Origin: Rhodobacteraceae bacterium HTCC2150
Lineage (GTDB): Bacteria; Pseudomonadota; Alphaproteobacteria; Rhodobacterales; Rhodobacteraceae
Length of the DNA stretch: 64,000 nucleotides
Reading direction: 5' to 3'
NCBI GenBank assembly: GCA_000169395.1
Contig: AAXZ01000002.1
Span: 310,001 to 374,000 of the forward strand
Shown here: positions 1-8,984 of the stretch, piece by piece
Position numbering within the stretch: position 1 is the stretch's first letter
Layout of the letters: every line of letters starts with the position of its first letter
Position numbers and translations under genes: made by a program
The notes under the pieces: model-generated
What the model was told of the DNA's origin: nothing
Seen by the model: only the letters and a program-made list of their open reading frames with translations
The model's database searches: none

Positions 1-1384
1 CAAGATGATTTTCGGGATAAAAAACCGTTTCAATCGCTGGTGGGTGCATAACATCTTTAATTGTTGCATCTGTTACGCCCAACACGGCCAGCCTTGCAGC
101 ACCTAAGGCGGCACCAAAATCACCCTTAACAGGCAAATCGATGGGTCGGTTTAAAACATTCGCAAGCGTTTGCACCCAAAAGGGCGACTTTGCCCCGCCG
201 CCAATGACCGTCAGCCGATCCAATTTGGTGCCAGTCTTGCGAAGTGCTTCGAAACTATCGCGTAACGCAAAGGCCACGCCTTCCATAACCGCTTGCGTCA
301 TATCAACATGATCTGTTGATGATGACAGCCCGATAAATGCCCCGCGAATTTCGGCATCATTGTGCGGTGTGCGTTCACCAGACAAATAGGGCAGAAAGCG
401 CAGGGTCGTTGGACCCTGTGGTTTCTTGGGCAAGCCAGCTGAAAGGCTGGCGGGGGTTTGGCCTGTGACATCACTTAGCCAGTTCAAACTGCCGGTTGCC
501 GAAAGAATAACACCCATTTGATACCAATGATTGGGCACCGCGTGACAAAATGTATGAACCGCCGAGGATGGATTAGGGGCATAGCTGTCCTTACCAGCTA
601 AAATAACACCGGAGGTCCCTAGTGATACAAACCCTTGCCCATCAGCCATGGCCCCAATACCACAGGCCGCCGCTGCATTGTCTGCAGCCCCCGCAACCAC
701 GGCGATGTTACGCGGCAGTCCAAGTTCATTGGCCAAATCATCGCGCACTTGCCCTGTTACATCACAACCTTCCAAAACCTCTGGCAATTGCTCACGAAGT
801 ATGCGCGTCGCGTCAATCAAGTCATCTGACCAACACCGCGCACCAACATTCAGCCAACTGGAACCCGCGGCATCCGACATTTCCGTTTTCAGCACCCCCG
901 CCAACCAAAACGCTAGATAATCTTTTGGCAGGCATATTTTATCAATTGCTGCGAATAACTCTGGCTCATGTTTACGCATCCACACCAATTTGGGCGCTGT
1001 AAAACCGGGAAAAACGATGTTGCCAGAAATTTCATGAAAGGCAGGAATACCGTCCAACATGTCGGCCTCAAGTGCGGCGCATGTATCGTTCCACAATATA
1101 CACGGCCGAACAGGCAAGCCGCTTGCATCCAAACAGACAGCCCCATGCATGTGACCTGCAATGCCAATTCCCCGCAGTTTAGACATTTCATTTGGGCAAT
1201 TTAGCAACAAAGCGCCAAACACTTGTTTTGCCGCAGCAATCCAAACCAAGGGGTCTTGTTCGCAATGTCCGGCTTTGGGCTGTGAAACATCATAGGCTGC
1301 TTGTGCATCCCCGAAGGTATTGCCATTTTCATCAATCAACAGACCGCGCAAACCAGATGTTCCTAAATCCAACCCCAAAAACAT
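1..1384 (-). CDS. xylB: Xylulokinase, FGGY carbohydrate kinase (3' end beyond window)
   Basis: Cytoplasmic sugar kinase that phosphorylates D-xylulose to xylulose 5-phosphate for the pentose phosphate pathway. Seen: about 461 codons from an ATG at 1384, with the last 20 or so residues beyond base 1. The N-terminus MFLGLDLGTSGLRGLLIDE is the first phosphate-binding loop of the actin-like ATPase fold. GHMHGAVCLD followed by ILWNDTC, near residues 75-105, is typical of xylulokinases. The FGGY second signature region (MEGVAFALRDSFEALR, then VIGGGAKSPFWVQTLANVL) lies near residues 385-425. Family: XylB is about 480 aa, so almost all of it is visible. Its own operon would lie to the left, outside the window, so a xylose context cannot be confirmed. 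A related FGGY kinase with another ketose substrate is the alternative. Confidence 0.9.
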   Translation of the reverse strand, partial: MFLGLDLGTSGLRGLLIDENGNTFGDAQAAYDVSQPKAGHCEQDPLVWIAAAKQVFGALLLNCPNEMSKLRGIGIAGHMHGAVCLDASGLPVRPCILWNDTCAALEADMLDGIPAFHEISGNIVFPGFTAPKLVWMRKHEPELFAAIDKICLPKDYLAFWLAGVLKTEMSDAAGSSWLNVGARCWSDDLIDATRILREQLPEVLEGCDVTGQVRDDLANELGLPRNIAVVAGAADNAAAACGIGAMADGQGFVSLGTSGVILAGKDSYAPNPSSAVHTFCHAVPNHWYQMGVILSATGSLNWLSDVTGQTPASLSAGLPKKPQGPTTLRFLPYLSGERTPHNDAEIRGAFIGLSSSTDHVDMTQAVMEGVAFALRDSFEALRKTGTKLDRLTVIGGGAKSPFWVQTLANVLNRPIDLPVKGDFGAALGAARLAVLGVTDATIKDVMHPPAIETVFYPENHL

Positions 1385-1761
1385 ACGTATTCCTACCCGT
1401 TCCAATTTTTCACGTTTTAGTTTCAGTCTCCAAGCAGCCAAAGCCAAACACGAAACCAAGGGTCCGACAGGATTTAAAAAATGACCGCCGAATTTGGACC
1501 AGTAATGCAGAAAATTAGCTCGTTATCCAACCATTAAAACTCAGAGTCTCATCCAAGAATTGCTGGAATTTCGTCAATTAAGGTCCCCAATTTACGATTT
1601 ACTGAACAAAGCATGCCCCCTGCGACAATCAAACCCTGAAAAAACCGGCCCTGCGGCAAGGTTGAGCATTGCCCAATAGGCATGTGCGCACTAAAACCAC
1701 CTCAAGGCGGGGGGAGTCTCTTCGCTCGCAAATTAAGTTTTCGCTAAACGGGAGCCCAATA
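1385..1761. other. Intergenic region between divergent xylB and ctaD
   Basis: This 377-nt non-coding stretch is the only gap above 300 nt in the window. It must hold the promoters of xylB (leftward) and ctaD (rightward). I see no tRNA, no convincing hairpin and no conserved ORF. Two loosely similar G/C-rich patches, CCCTGCGACAATC near 1618 and CCCTGCGGCAAGG near 1650, could be regulator half-sites, but I cannot assign them. Confidence 0.5.
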
Positions 1762-3429
1762 ATGGCAGACGCAGCGCTTCATGATGACGGACACCACGAC
1801 ACGCGTGGTTTCTTTACACGGTGGTTCATGTCCACCAACCACAAGGACATTGGTATTTTGTACCTGTTCTTCGGCGGTTTGGCCGGTTTTATATCTGTAG
1901 CTTTCACAGTTTATATGCGCCTCGAGCTGATGGAACCTGGTGTTCAGTACATGTGTCTAGAAGGTGCGCGCTTTATCGCATCAGAGGCTGAATGTACGGC
2001 CAACGGCCATTTATGGAATGTTTTGGTTACTGGCCACGGCATCCTGATGATGTTCTTTGTTGTTATTCCAGCCCTTTTTGGTGGTTTTGGTAACTACTTC
2101 ATGCCTTTGCACATTGGTGCACCGGACATGGCCTTCCCACGTTTGAACAATTTGTCATTGTGGCTGTACGTTGCTGGTACAACATTGGCGGTTCTGTCAG
2201 TTGTTTCACCTGGCGGTAACGGTCAAGCTGGTTCTGGTGTAGGTTGGGTTCTGTATCCGCCGCTATCAGTCAATGAGGCCGGTATGTCGATGGATTTTGC
2301 GATCTTCGCGGTTCACGTATCTGGTGCTTCATCCATCTTGGGTGCGATCAACATCATCACAACATTCCTGAACATGCGTGCCCCTGGCATGACATTGCAC
2401 AAGGTGCCGTTGTTTGCTTGGTCAATCTTTGTAACCGCTTGGTTGATTCTTTTGGCTCTTCCAGTTTTGGCGGGCGCGATCACCATGCTTTTGACAGACC
2501 GTAACTTTGGCACAACGTTCTTTGATCCTGCCGGTGGCGGTGATCCGATCTTGTATCAGCACATTCTGTGGTTCTTCGGACACCCAGAAGTGTACATCGT
2601 TATCGTTCCTGCCTTTGGTATCGTATCTCACATCGTTTCAACCTTCTCTCGCAAACCAGTATTTGGCTACCTGCCAATGGTATACGCGATGGTCGGTATT
2701 GGCGCGCTGGGCTTCGTTGTTTGGGCACACCACATGTACACAGTAGGTATGTCGCTTCAGCAGCAGTCATACTTCATGTTGGCCACAATGGTTATTGCGG
2801 TTCCAACGGGTGTTAAGATCTTTAGCTGGATTGCCACGATTTGGCGCGGGTCTATCACGTTTGAAACACCAATGCTGTTTGCGCTGGGCTTTATCTTTAT
2901 GTTCACCGTTGGTGGTGTAACAGGGATCGTTCTTTCCCAAGCCGGTGTGGACCGTGCTTATCACGACACCTACTATGTTGTGGCACACTTCCACTATGTG
3001 ATGGCGATTGCGGCGGCCTTTGGTATCTTTGCAGGCGTCTACTACTGGATCGGCAAAATGTCTGGTCGTCAGTATCCTGAGTTCTTGGGCAAATTGCACT
3101 TCTGGTTGTTCTTTATCGGCACAAACATCACCTTCTTCCCACAGCACTTCTTGGGTCGTCAGGGCATGCCACGTCGTTATATCGATTATCCAGAAGCATT
3201 CGCTTATTGGAACTATATCTCAAGCTGGGGCGCGTTCCTTGGTTTCGCTTCCTTCCTGTTGTTCATTGGTGTCGTTGCATACACGATCCTTGCAGGCCGT
3301 AAGTTGACTGAAAACGCTTACTGGGGTGAACATTCCGAAACATTGGAATGGACTTTGTCTAACCCTCCACCCGAGCACACTTTTGAAATCCTTCCGAAGC
3401 AATCAGATTGGGACAAAGGTCACCATTAA
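1762..3429 (+). CDS. ctaD: Cytochrome c oxidase subunit I (aa3-type, CtaD)
   Basis: Catalytic subunit of the terminal aa3-type cytochrome c oxidase in the cytoplasmic membrane: it reduces O2 to water and pumps protons. Seen: 555 aa, about 12 hydrophobic segments, and the conserved start region [16 protein letters not shown]. The haem a ligand is in TGHG (about residue 92). The CuB/cross-linked Tyr motif FFGHPEVYI is near 272, the CuB His pair in WAHHMYT near 322, and the haem a3/a ligands in [14 protein letters not shown] near 400. Start: the ATG at 1762 follows GGAG with a 7-nt spacer and gives [10 protein letters not shown]; the frame is open further upstream, but that stretch lacks a ribosome site and matches nothing in the family. 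A DUF2244 gene follows after 9 nt. The other oxidase subunits (ctaC, ctaE) are not here. Confidence 0.97.
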   Translation: MADAALHDDGHHDTRGFFTRWFMSTNHKDIGILYLFFGGLAGFISVAFTVYMRLELMEPGVQYMCLEGARFIASEAECTANGHLWNVLVTGHGILMMFFVVIPALFGGFGNYFMPLHIGAPDMAFPRLNNLSLWLYVAGTTLAVLSVVSPGGNGQAGSGVGWVLYPPLSVNEAGMSMDFAIFAVHVSGASSILGAINIITTFLNMRAPGMTLHKVPLFAWSIFVTAWLILLALPVLAGAITMLLTDRNFGTTFFDPAGGGDPILYQHILWFFGHPEVYIVIVPAFGIVSHIVSTFSRKPVFGYLPMVYAMVGIGALGFVVWAHHMYTVGMSLQQQSYFMLATMVIAVPTGVKIFSWIATIWRGSITFETPMLFALGFIFMFTVGGVTGIVLSQAGVDRAYHDTYYVVAHFHYVMAIAAAFGIFAGVYYWIGKMSGRQYPEFLGKLHFWLFFIGTNITFFPQHFLGRQGMPRRYIDYPEAFAYWNYISSWGAFLGFASFLLFIGVVAYTILAGRKLTENAYWGEHSETLEWTLSNPPPEHTFEILPKQSDWDKGHH

Positions 3430-3438
3430 GTTCGCTCA

Positions 3439-3960
3439 ATGCCTTATGAAATAGTTGAAAATAATGATCAGGCCTCGGAAAACTCCGGGGCCTTTTCTGT
3501 GGCCGACAAGCCGCGTGTCGAAATTACACTTTGGCCAAATCGATCCCTGGGAAACAAAGGTTTTGTCGCCTTTATCGGAGCGACGTTCGTAATGGCCACC
3601 CTGCCCTTGTTGGCCTTAGTTGGTGCCGCCGTTTTCTGGATCATTTTTGCGTTTATGATGACAACCGTTGCGGCCATTTATTATGCCTTGCACCGTAACA
3701 ACCTTGATGGGCAATTGCGCGAAGTCCTACATATTTGGGAGGACCGGATCACCCTGACACATATACCGCGCAAGGGAACAGCGGCGTTCTGGCAAGCCAA
3801 TCCTTATTGGGTAAAGCTGGTTAAACATGATACCGGTGGACGCGTACCAGAATATCTGACGCTAGAAGGATCTGGAAAGATAGTTGAACTTGGGGCTTTC
3901 CTTGCACCAGAGGAACGGCGTGAACTTTATATCTATCTCAATCGCGCACTAGGTCGCTGA
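3439..3960 (+). CDS. DUF2244 integral membrane protein
   Basis: Protein of 173 aa with a polar N-terminus, two closely spaced hydrophobic helices near residues 42-85 joined by a short turn, and a soluble C-terminal half ending in RRELYIYLNRALGR. This is the DUF2244 architecture, common in Alphaproteobacteria and without an established biochemical function. It starts 9 nt after the ctaD stop codon, so the two are almost certainly co-transcribed. A role in oxidase assembly or function can be inferred only from that neighbourhood. No metal-binding Cys/His motif is visible. Confidence 0.8.
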   Translation: MPYEIVENNDQASENSGAFSVADKPRVEITLWPNRSLGNKGFVAFIGATFVMATLPLLALVGAAVFWIIFAFMMTTVAAIYYALHRNNLDGQLREVLHIWEDRITLTHIPRKGTAAFWQANPYWVKLVKHDTGGRVPEYLTLEGSGKIVELGAFLAPEERRELYIYLNRALGR

Positions 3961-4037
3961 TTGAACAATATGTCATTTGACTTTGGTACCAACTGACAGG
4001 ATCATTTAATTATTGAACCCAAAGTTGGAGAGAGTTG

Positions 4038-4430
4038 ATGAAACTGTTTACACACATTTTTCTTGCTACCTTGATGATCGCCCCTGCCGCTGAAGCGTTT
4101 GAATTCCAATTTAATTGGAAAGGTTTGAAAAGTTGCACCTCGGGCAATCCTAATACAGTCAAAAACCCAAACTTTTCGCTCAAGGATGTTCCGGCAGGCA
4201 CTAAATTTATCCGCTTTAAACTAACCGATTTGAATGTACCCAGTTATAATCATGGTGGTGGCGTTGTGGCATATAATGGTCAGCAATCTATTTCACCGGG
4301 TGCGTTTAAATACAAAAGCCCTTGCCCACCCAATGGTGTGCATACCTATCAATGGTCAGCGACTGCCCAGAAACGAAAAAACGGCGGCAAAATTGCCACC
4401 GCTAAATCAAATCGTAAGTATCCAGAATAA
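4038..4430 (+). CDS. PEBP-like (YbhB/YbcL-type) secreted protein
   Basis: Small exported protein of 130 aa. Residues 1-19 (MKLFTHIFLATLMIAPAAEA) form a clear signal peptide. The mature part has FEFQFNW, FSLKDVPAGTKFIRFKLTDLN, VPSYNHGGGVVAY, SPCPPNGVHTYQWSA and a lysine-rich end. These blocks resemble the phosphatidylethanolamine-binding (YbhB/YbcL) fold, where P-x-G-T, the HGGG loop and PP-x-G-H-x-Y line the ligand pocket, but the protein is shorter than the usual 150-180 aa. Two cysteines could form a periplasmic disulfide. The start ATG follows GGAGAGAG closely; an in-frame TTG one codon earlier is less likely. It converges with yqeY, with 4 nt between the stop codons. The ligand is unknown. 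Confidence 0.65.
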   Translation: MKLFTHIFLATLMIAPAAEAFEFQFNWKGLKSCTSGNPNTVKNPNFSLKDVPAGTKFIRFKLTDLNVPSYNHGGGVVAYNGQQSISPGAFKYKSPCPPNGVHTYQWSATAQKRKNGGKIATAKSNRKYPE

Positions 4431-4434
4431 GAGC

Positions 4435-4887
4435 CTAGCCCAACATGCCTTTGACGGCAGGACCGACAGCGCCAAAATCCATTTGACCCGTGTACTTACC
4501 CTTAAGGGCGCCCATCACTTTGCCCATGTCGCGAATTGAGGCTGCACCGGTTTCTGCAATCGCGGCGGCAATCGCTTTGGAAACCTCTTCATCATTCAAT
4601 TGACGCGGCAAGAATTCTTCGATGATGCCGATCTCAAAGCGTTCGCCCTCGGCCAGTTCCAACCGACCCGCTTCTTCATAGGCGCGTGCGCTTTCTTGGC
4701 GTTGCTTAACCATTTTACCAAGAATCGCTAGAATGCCGTCGTCGCTTACGCCCTCTTCAGCACCTTCGCCCCGAAGATCAATGTCTTTGTCTTTGATGGC
4801 GGCATTTATCAAACGTAGTGTCGACAAACGTTTTGCTTCTTTCGCCCGCATTGCGGATTTAAGGGCTTCAGACAATCGATCGCGCAT
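4435..4887 (-). CDS. yqeY: GatB/YqeY domain protein
   Basis: Protein of 150 aa matching YqeY over its full length: start MRDRLSEALKSAMRAKEAKRLSTLRLI, central EEFLPRQLNDEEVSKAI, and the C-terminal DMGKVMGALKGKYTGQMDF block. The YqeY domain resembles the tail domain of the GatB amidotransferase subunit, which contacts tRNA; the stand-alone protein is thought to bind tRNA or assist tRNA-dependent amidation, but its role is not settled. It is divergent from carA across a 222-nt gap. This gene next to carA is a common arrangement in Alphaproteobacteria. Confidence 0.92.
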   Translation of the reverse strand: MRDRLSEALKSAMRAKEAKRLSTLRLINAAIKDKDIDLRGEGAEEGVSDDGILAILGKMVKQRQESARAYEEAGRLELAEGERFEIGIIEEFLPRQLNDEEVSKAIAAAIAETGAASIRDMGKVMGALKGKYTGQMDFGAVGPAVKGMLG

Positions 4888-5050
4888 GGTTATCCATTCA
4901 GGTTGCTTTCTTGGAACGCATCCAAGATCGGCTGTTTAGCGAAATCTTTGGCGCGGGGCAATACAAATTGAAACTTTGCCAAGCAACGAAATGAATCTCG
5001 AAATTGCGCTAAAAACCCAGCTTTCACGCAAATGAACCCGCTTGGCCCCC

Positions 5051-5079
5051 TTGACCCTATGCGCACCAGAACATAAAAC
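5051..5079 (+). promoter_or_regulatory. Candidate sigma-70 promoter of carA
   Basis: TTGACC at 5051-5056 is followed after 17 nt by TAAAAC at 5074-5079, about 30 nt before the carA start codon. The -35 hexamer is good and the -10 is weak. The same TTGACC hexamer heads the glyQ promoter in this window. Prediction by eye only. Confidence 0.35.
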
Positions 5080-5109
5080 CCCAAGAGTTTGAGCATAGGA
5101 GGCCACCCC

Positions 5110-6282
5110 ATGCAGGCAGCAGCCCTGAAATCTGAAAATATCCCCACCGCGTGTTTAGTTTTAGCCGACGGTACAGTCTTTTATGGCAAGGGATTTGGCG
5201 CCACCGGCACAACAACCGCAGAACTATGTTTTAACACAGCGATGACAGGCTATCAGGAAATCATGACAGACCCGTCGTATGCTGGGCAAATTGTAACGTT
5301 CACTTTCCCACATATCGGAAATACTGGCGTTACAGTCGAAGACGATGAAACGGGCGATCCTGTTGCGGCTGGAATGGTGGTCAAATGGGATCCAACACTG
5401 GCCAGCAACTGGCGTGCCGAGGCTGAGTTGACAGATTGGCTGCAAAGCCGCGGACGCATGGGTATTGGTGGCATTGATACCCGTCGTCTTACCCGCGCCA
5501 TTCGTCAACAGGGTGCGCCACATGCAGCCCTCTCCCATGATCCAGACGGTAATTTTGATCTTGAGGCATTGGTTGCCAAAGCACGCGAATTTTCTGGCCT
5601 TGAAGGGCTAGATTTGGCTAAACAGGTCACTTGTGCGCAGTCATATCAATGGAATGAAATGCGTTGGGCGTGGCCAGACGGGTATGTAAATCGCGCAACA
5701 GCTGGCCATAAAGTCGTCGCTATTGATTATGGTGCAAAACGTAACATTTTGCGGTGCTTGGCATCCGCGGGCTGTGATGTCACCGTTTTGCCAGCGACGG
5801 CAACCGCTGAAGATATCAAAGCCTTAAATCCAGATGGACTGTTTTTGTCCAATGGTCCGGGTGATCCCGCTGCAACTGGTGAATACGCTGTTCCAATGAT
5901 CAAAGAGATCATGGAAACGACAACAATGCCGATATTTGGTATCTGTTTGGGGCACCAAATGTTGGCCCTCGCCTTGGGTGGCAACACGGTTAAAATGAAC
6001 CACGGCCACCATGGTGCGAACCACCCAGTCAAGGACTTGGAAACGAATAAAGTGGAAATTACGTCGATGAACCACGGGTTTACCGTCGACAGCCAAAGTT
6101 TGCCTGAAAACGTTAAAGAAACGCACGTTTCTTTGTTTGATGGTTCAAATTGCGGTATCCGTGTTGAAGACCGCCCGATTTTTGGTGTTCAATACCATCC
6201 CGAGGCAAGTCCTGGCCCGCAAGACAGCTTTTATCTGTTTGAACGATTTGCCGCGGCAATCGCCGATCAAAAAAGCGCCTGA
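5110..6282 (+). CDS. carA: Carbamoyl-phosphate synthase small (glutaminase) subunit
   Basis: Releases ammonia from glutamine and channels it to CarB to make carbamoyl phosphate for arginine and pyrimidines; cytoplasmic heterodimer. Seen: 390 aa. The N-terminal CPSase_sm_chain domain has LADGTVFYGKGFG, GYQEIMTDPSYAGQIV and GIGGIDTRRLTRAIR. The C-terminal class I amidotransferase has LFLSNGPGDP, the nucleophile Cys in GICLGHQML (about residue 278), and the His-Glu pair in GVQYHPEASPGP (about residue 362). Start: the ATG at 5110 is 7 nt after AGGAGG; an in-frame ATG 21 nt earlier would put that ribosome site inside the gene. carB is not in the window. Confidence 0.96.
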   Translation: MQAAALKSENIPTACLVLADGTVFYGKGFGATGTTTAELCFNTAMTGYQEIMTDPSYAGQIVTFTFPHIGNTGVTVEDDETGDPVAAGMVVKWDPTLASNWRAEAELTDWLQSRGRMGIGGIDTRRLTRAIRQQGAPHAALSHDPDGNFDLEALVAKAREFSGLEGLDLAKQVTCAQSYQWNEMRWAWPDGYVNRATAGHKVVAIDYGAKRNILRCLASAGCDVTVLPATATAEDIKALNPDGLFLSNGPGDPAATGEYAVPMIKEIMETTTMPIFGICLGHQMLALALGGNTVKMNHGHHGANHPVKDLETNKVEITSMNHGFTVDSQSLPENVKETHVSLFDGSNCGIRVEDRPIFGVQYHPEASPGPQDSFYLFERFAAAIADQKSA

Positions 6283-6352
6283 GTTAACCCTTATTTAAAG
6301 CCCTGTTAACTGTCTTCATGTTTTCTTGTGTTTCCAGATGGGGAACGCAAAG

Positions 6353-8251
6353 ATGTTTTTACGACATAATTCAGATAAATATCAGGCACTTAGCCCAGCG
6401 ATACCGTTTGGCGATTCAAAGGATGGTTTACTGACGAAAGAACTCGTCAAAGCCAATCTATTGTGCGCAGCGGATGCAAAACGCGCCTTGGCGATGTCAG
6501 CCATCCATGACGCAAGTCTCCCTGACATTTTGATTTTTAATGGTTTTTGCGCTGGTAAGGACGTCTATAAAAACCTCGCAAAAATTTGGAACGCCCCGTT
6601 TCTCGAAAAAGGTCAGTTTGAATCCGATGTAGAGACTTTAAGAAAAATTGGTGTTGAGTTTTGCCTTAGGAATAAATGTCTCCCGATTATCGACAAGGAT
6701 GGAAATCAGTTTTTTGCCCTGTCACAACCAGACAAATTTGATGATTTGGTCCAGTTCACTCCATTCAAGCAGAAAACGAAAAAAATGGCCGTGGTCGAAG
6801 AAAATGAAATTATCGACACAGTTCTACAAAACCAAAGCGAGGATCTAGCAAACTTAGCAACACTGTCGCTGAAAGCATCCCAAAGTTGCCGCGATTTCAA
6901 AGTTTACGATCCGACAAAGACCGCGAGCGTAGGAATTATTGCAGTGTTTACAGCTATTGCACTTGCGCCAACCCTTCTTTTTACCGTTCTGTTCTGTTTG
7001 GCCAGCTTTGTTTTGCTGATGAACACGGGCTTTAAACTTTGGGTAACTGCTGCCTTTATGCGAGGTCGCGAACTTGCCAAGACATCGACCTCGGCGATCA
7101 TCTCGCCACCAGAAAACATGCGATTGCCAACTGTTTCAATCCTAATACCACTTTTTCACGAAACTGATATCGCAGAAAGGTTGGTCATACGAATGGCCAA
7201 AATTCGATATCCACCCGCTTTGCTCGACATTATGTTTTTGGTTGAAGAAGCCGACCATGCAACGAAATTAGCGTTGTGTCAGGCCAAAGTTCCACAAAAT
7301 ATGCGAATAATTACCGTACCAGATGGTCCGATCCGTACAAAACCACGTGCTATGAATTATGCTCTGCCTTTGTGTCGGGGCAGTATCATTGGAATTTATG
7401 ACGCTGAAGACGCGCCTGAATCCGATCAAATTCTAAAAATCGTCGCCAAGTTCCAAACAAGTTCACCAAAAGTTGCTTGCCTGCAGGCAAGATTGGACTT
7501 CTACAACACATCACGCAACTGGCTGGCTCGCTGCTTTACTGTTGAGTATGCCACTTGGTTTTGTGTGATTTTACCGGGTTTACAGTGCCTTAAAATGCCG
7601 ATCCCGCTTGGTGGGACATCGGTATTCTTTCGACGAAACGTACTGGAAAAAGTTGGCGCATGGGATGCCCACAACGTCACAGAAGACGCCGACCTTGGGA
7701 TGAGGCTAGCGCGAAACGGTTTCAAAACTGAACTTGTAAATTCCACCACCTATGAGGAAGCCAACTGTCGACCCTGGCCTTGGATAAAACAACGATCCAG
7801 GTGGCTCAAGGGGTATGGGCTTACCTATTTCGTGATGATGCGAAAACCACTGCAACTTATTCGTGACGTTGGCTTTATCAATTTTTGCGGCGTGCAAATT
7901 CTCTTTTTGGGCACTTTAACTGGCTTTATTTTGGCACCTGTTTTGCTTTCTTTTTGGTTTTTGACAATGGGATTACCTAATCCATCTGCCGGCATGTTAC
8001 CGCAATGGCTTTTGTGGGCGCTTTTGTTTTTGTTTATAATGGCCGAAATCGTCACAATTTCTGTGGGGCTACTTTCGATCAGTATTCGTGGCAACGCAAA
8101 GGGCTTGGGAAAATGGGTGCCAACCATGCATTTTTATTTCCCAATGGCCAGCATCGGGGCATTCAAGGCCATATATGAAATCGCAACGGCCCCGTTTTAT
8201 TGGGACAAAACGCAACATGGCGCGTTTCATGACGAGGTTGGAAAGAATTAG
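6353..8251 (+). CDS. Membrane family 2 glycosyltransferase with N-terminal MshEN/GspE-N-like domain
   Basis: Processive-type family 2 glycosyltransferase, about 632 aa, in the inner membrane. Seen: residues 1-170 are soluble and resemble the N-terminal domain of type II secretion ATPases (blocks around LLTKELVKANLL, LPDILIFNGF and WNAPFLEK). Two hydrophobic helices follow at about 185-225. The GT-A domain begins at PTVSILIPLFHETD (about 258), with the metal/nucleotide-sugar motif in IYDAEDAPE (about 350), TEDADLGMRL (about 442) and QxxRW as QRSRW (about 479). About four further membrane helices fill the C-terminus. The QxxRW motif points to polymer synthesis (cellulose-, hyaluronan- or glucomannan-like). 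Start: ATG 6353 follows GGGGA; ATG 6338 is possible but has no ribosome site. No other polysaccharide gene adjoins it, so sugar and product are unknown. Confidence 0.85.
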   Translation: MFLRHNSDKYQALSPAIPFGDSKDGLLTKELVKANLLCAADAKRALAMSAIHDASLPDILIFNGFCAGKDVYKNLAKIWNAPFLEKGQFESDVETLRKIGVEFCLRNKCLPIIDKDGNQFFALSQPDKFDDLVQFTPFKQKTKKMAVVEENEIIDTVLQNQSEDLANLATLSLKASQSCRDFKVYDPTKTASVGIIAVFTAIALAPTLLFTVLFCLASFVLLMNTGFKLWVTAAFMRGRELAKTSTSAIISPPENMRLPTVSILIPLFHETDIAERLVIRMAKIRYPPALLDIMFLVEEADHATKLALCQAKVPQNMRIITVPDGPIRTKPRAMNYALPLCRGSIIGIYDAEDAPESDQILKIVAKFQTSSPKVACLQARLDFYNTSRNWLARCFTVEYATWFCVILPGLQCLKMPIPLGGTSVFFRRNVLEKVGAWDAHNVTEDADLGMRLARNGFKTELVNSTTYEEANCRPWPWIKQRSRWLKGYGLTYFVMMRKPLQLIRDVGFINFCGVQILFLGTLTGFILAPVLLSFWFLTMGLPNPSAGMLPQWLLWALLFLFIMAEIVTISVGLLSISIRGNAKGLGKWVPTMHFYFPMASIGAFKAIYEIATAPFYWDKTQHGAFHDEVGKN

Positions 8252-8889
8252 AACGCGGGATCTTCTGCCGCCACGCGTGATAAGCGCGCCTCATATGCTT
8301 GTGAAATATGATCACAAAGCGCATCGCGCGCCGCTGGCCCATCTCGATCCTCAATCGCCTGAACAATACGGCTATGTTCCGCCAACGCCTTTTCACCGCG
8401 CCCCTCAACGGCCAAAGACGTGGTCGCCAACAACGCCATGGATCGATAAACCAAATCCAATTGCCGAACCAAAAACATGTTGTGTGACGCCAAATGCAAT
8501 TGACGGTGAAAACGTCGATTGCCTTGCGCCATGGCATTGGGATCGCCCAACAATTCACGATCTTTTTCAATCATGCCCCTTAGAACACTGATTTCCTCAA
8601 CAGTTGCATGGTTGGCTGCCAAGGACGCCGCTAACCCTTCAAGTTCCGCTCGTACCACATAAAGTTCAGCCATCTGATTATGATCCAAGGCCGACACGAT
8701 CAAGCTACGCCCTTCGCGGGTTAACAGGGCCTGCGTCTCTAATCTTTGCAGTGCCTCGCGAATTGGCGTGCGTGACATGTCAAATCGCTCTGCCAACTCG
8801 GATTCAACAAGTCGATCACCACGCGTGTAAATGCCACTATCAATGGCCGCTAAGATCAGTGAATAGGCGTCTTTAGGATCAATTTTCAT
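8248..8889 (-). CDS. GntR-family transcriptional regulator, FadR/FCD subfamily
   Basis: DNA-binding regulator of 213 aa. Residues 5-70 form a winged helix-turn-helix with the GntR signature (SELAERFDMSRTPIREALQRLE). Residues 75-205 are an all-helical FCD effector domain with the usual metal or carboxylate-binding histidines (FHRQLHLASHN, then a His in AEHSRIVQAIEDRD). Such proteins bind small organic acids; the ligand here is not predictable. The gene converges with the glycosyltransferase (4-nt overlap of the ends) and is divergent from the HAD/UbiH pair across 95 nt. Those two genes, or its own promoter, are candidate targets. Confidence 0.9.
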   Translation of the reverse strand: MKIDPKDAYSLILAAIDSGIYTRGDRLVESELAERFDMSRTPIREALQRLETQALLTREGRSLIVSALDHNQMAELYVVRAELEGLAASLAANHATVEEISVLRGMIEKDRELLGDPNAMAQGNRRFHRQLHLASHNMFLVRQLDLVYRSMALLATTSLAVEGRGEKALAEHSRIVQAIEDRDGPAARDALCDHISQAYEARLSRVAAEDPAF

Positions 8890-8984
8890 ACATCATTCCA
8901 ATTTTTGTTCCTTGTACGCTAGAAAGGCTGCGGCAAATGCGCAAGCGTCTTGAATGCGCGCGCCCTGCGGCCTAGTTTCACGGT

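Noticed and set aside
1618-1665. CCCTGCGACAATC / CCCTGCGGCAAGG near ctaD as regulator boxes; TGCGACAATCAA also occurs near 14171
   Set aside because: The match is short and irregular, and a shared 12-mer in 64 kb is not surprising.
6283-6310. Two GTTAAC palindromes between carA and the glycosyltransferase
   Set aside because: Six-base palindromes in AT-rich sequence are common; no further symmetry.
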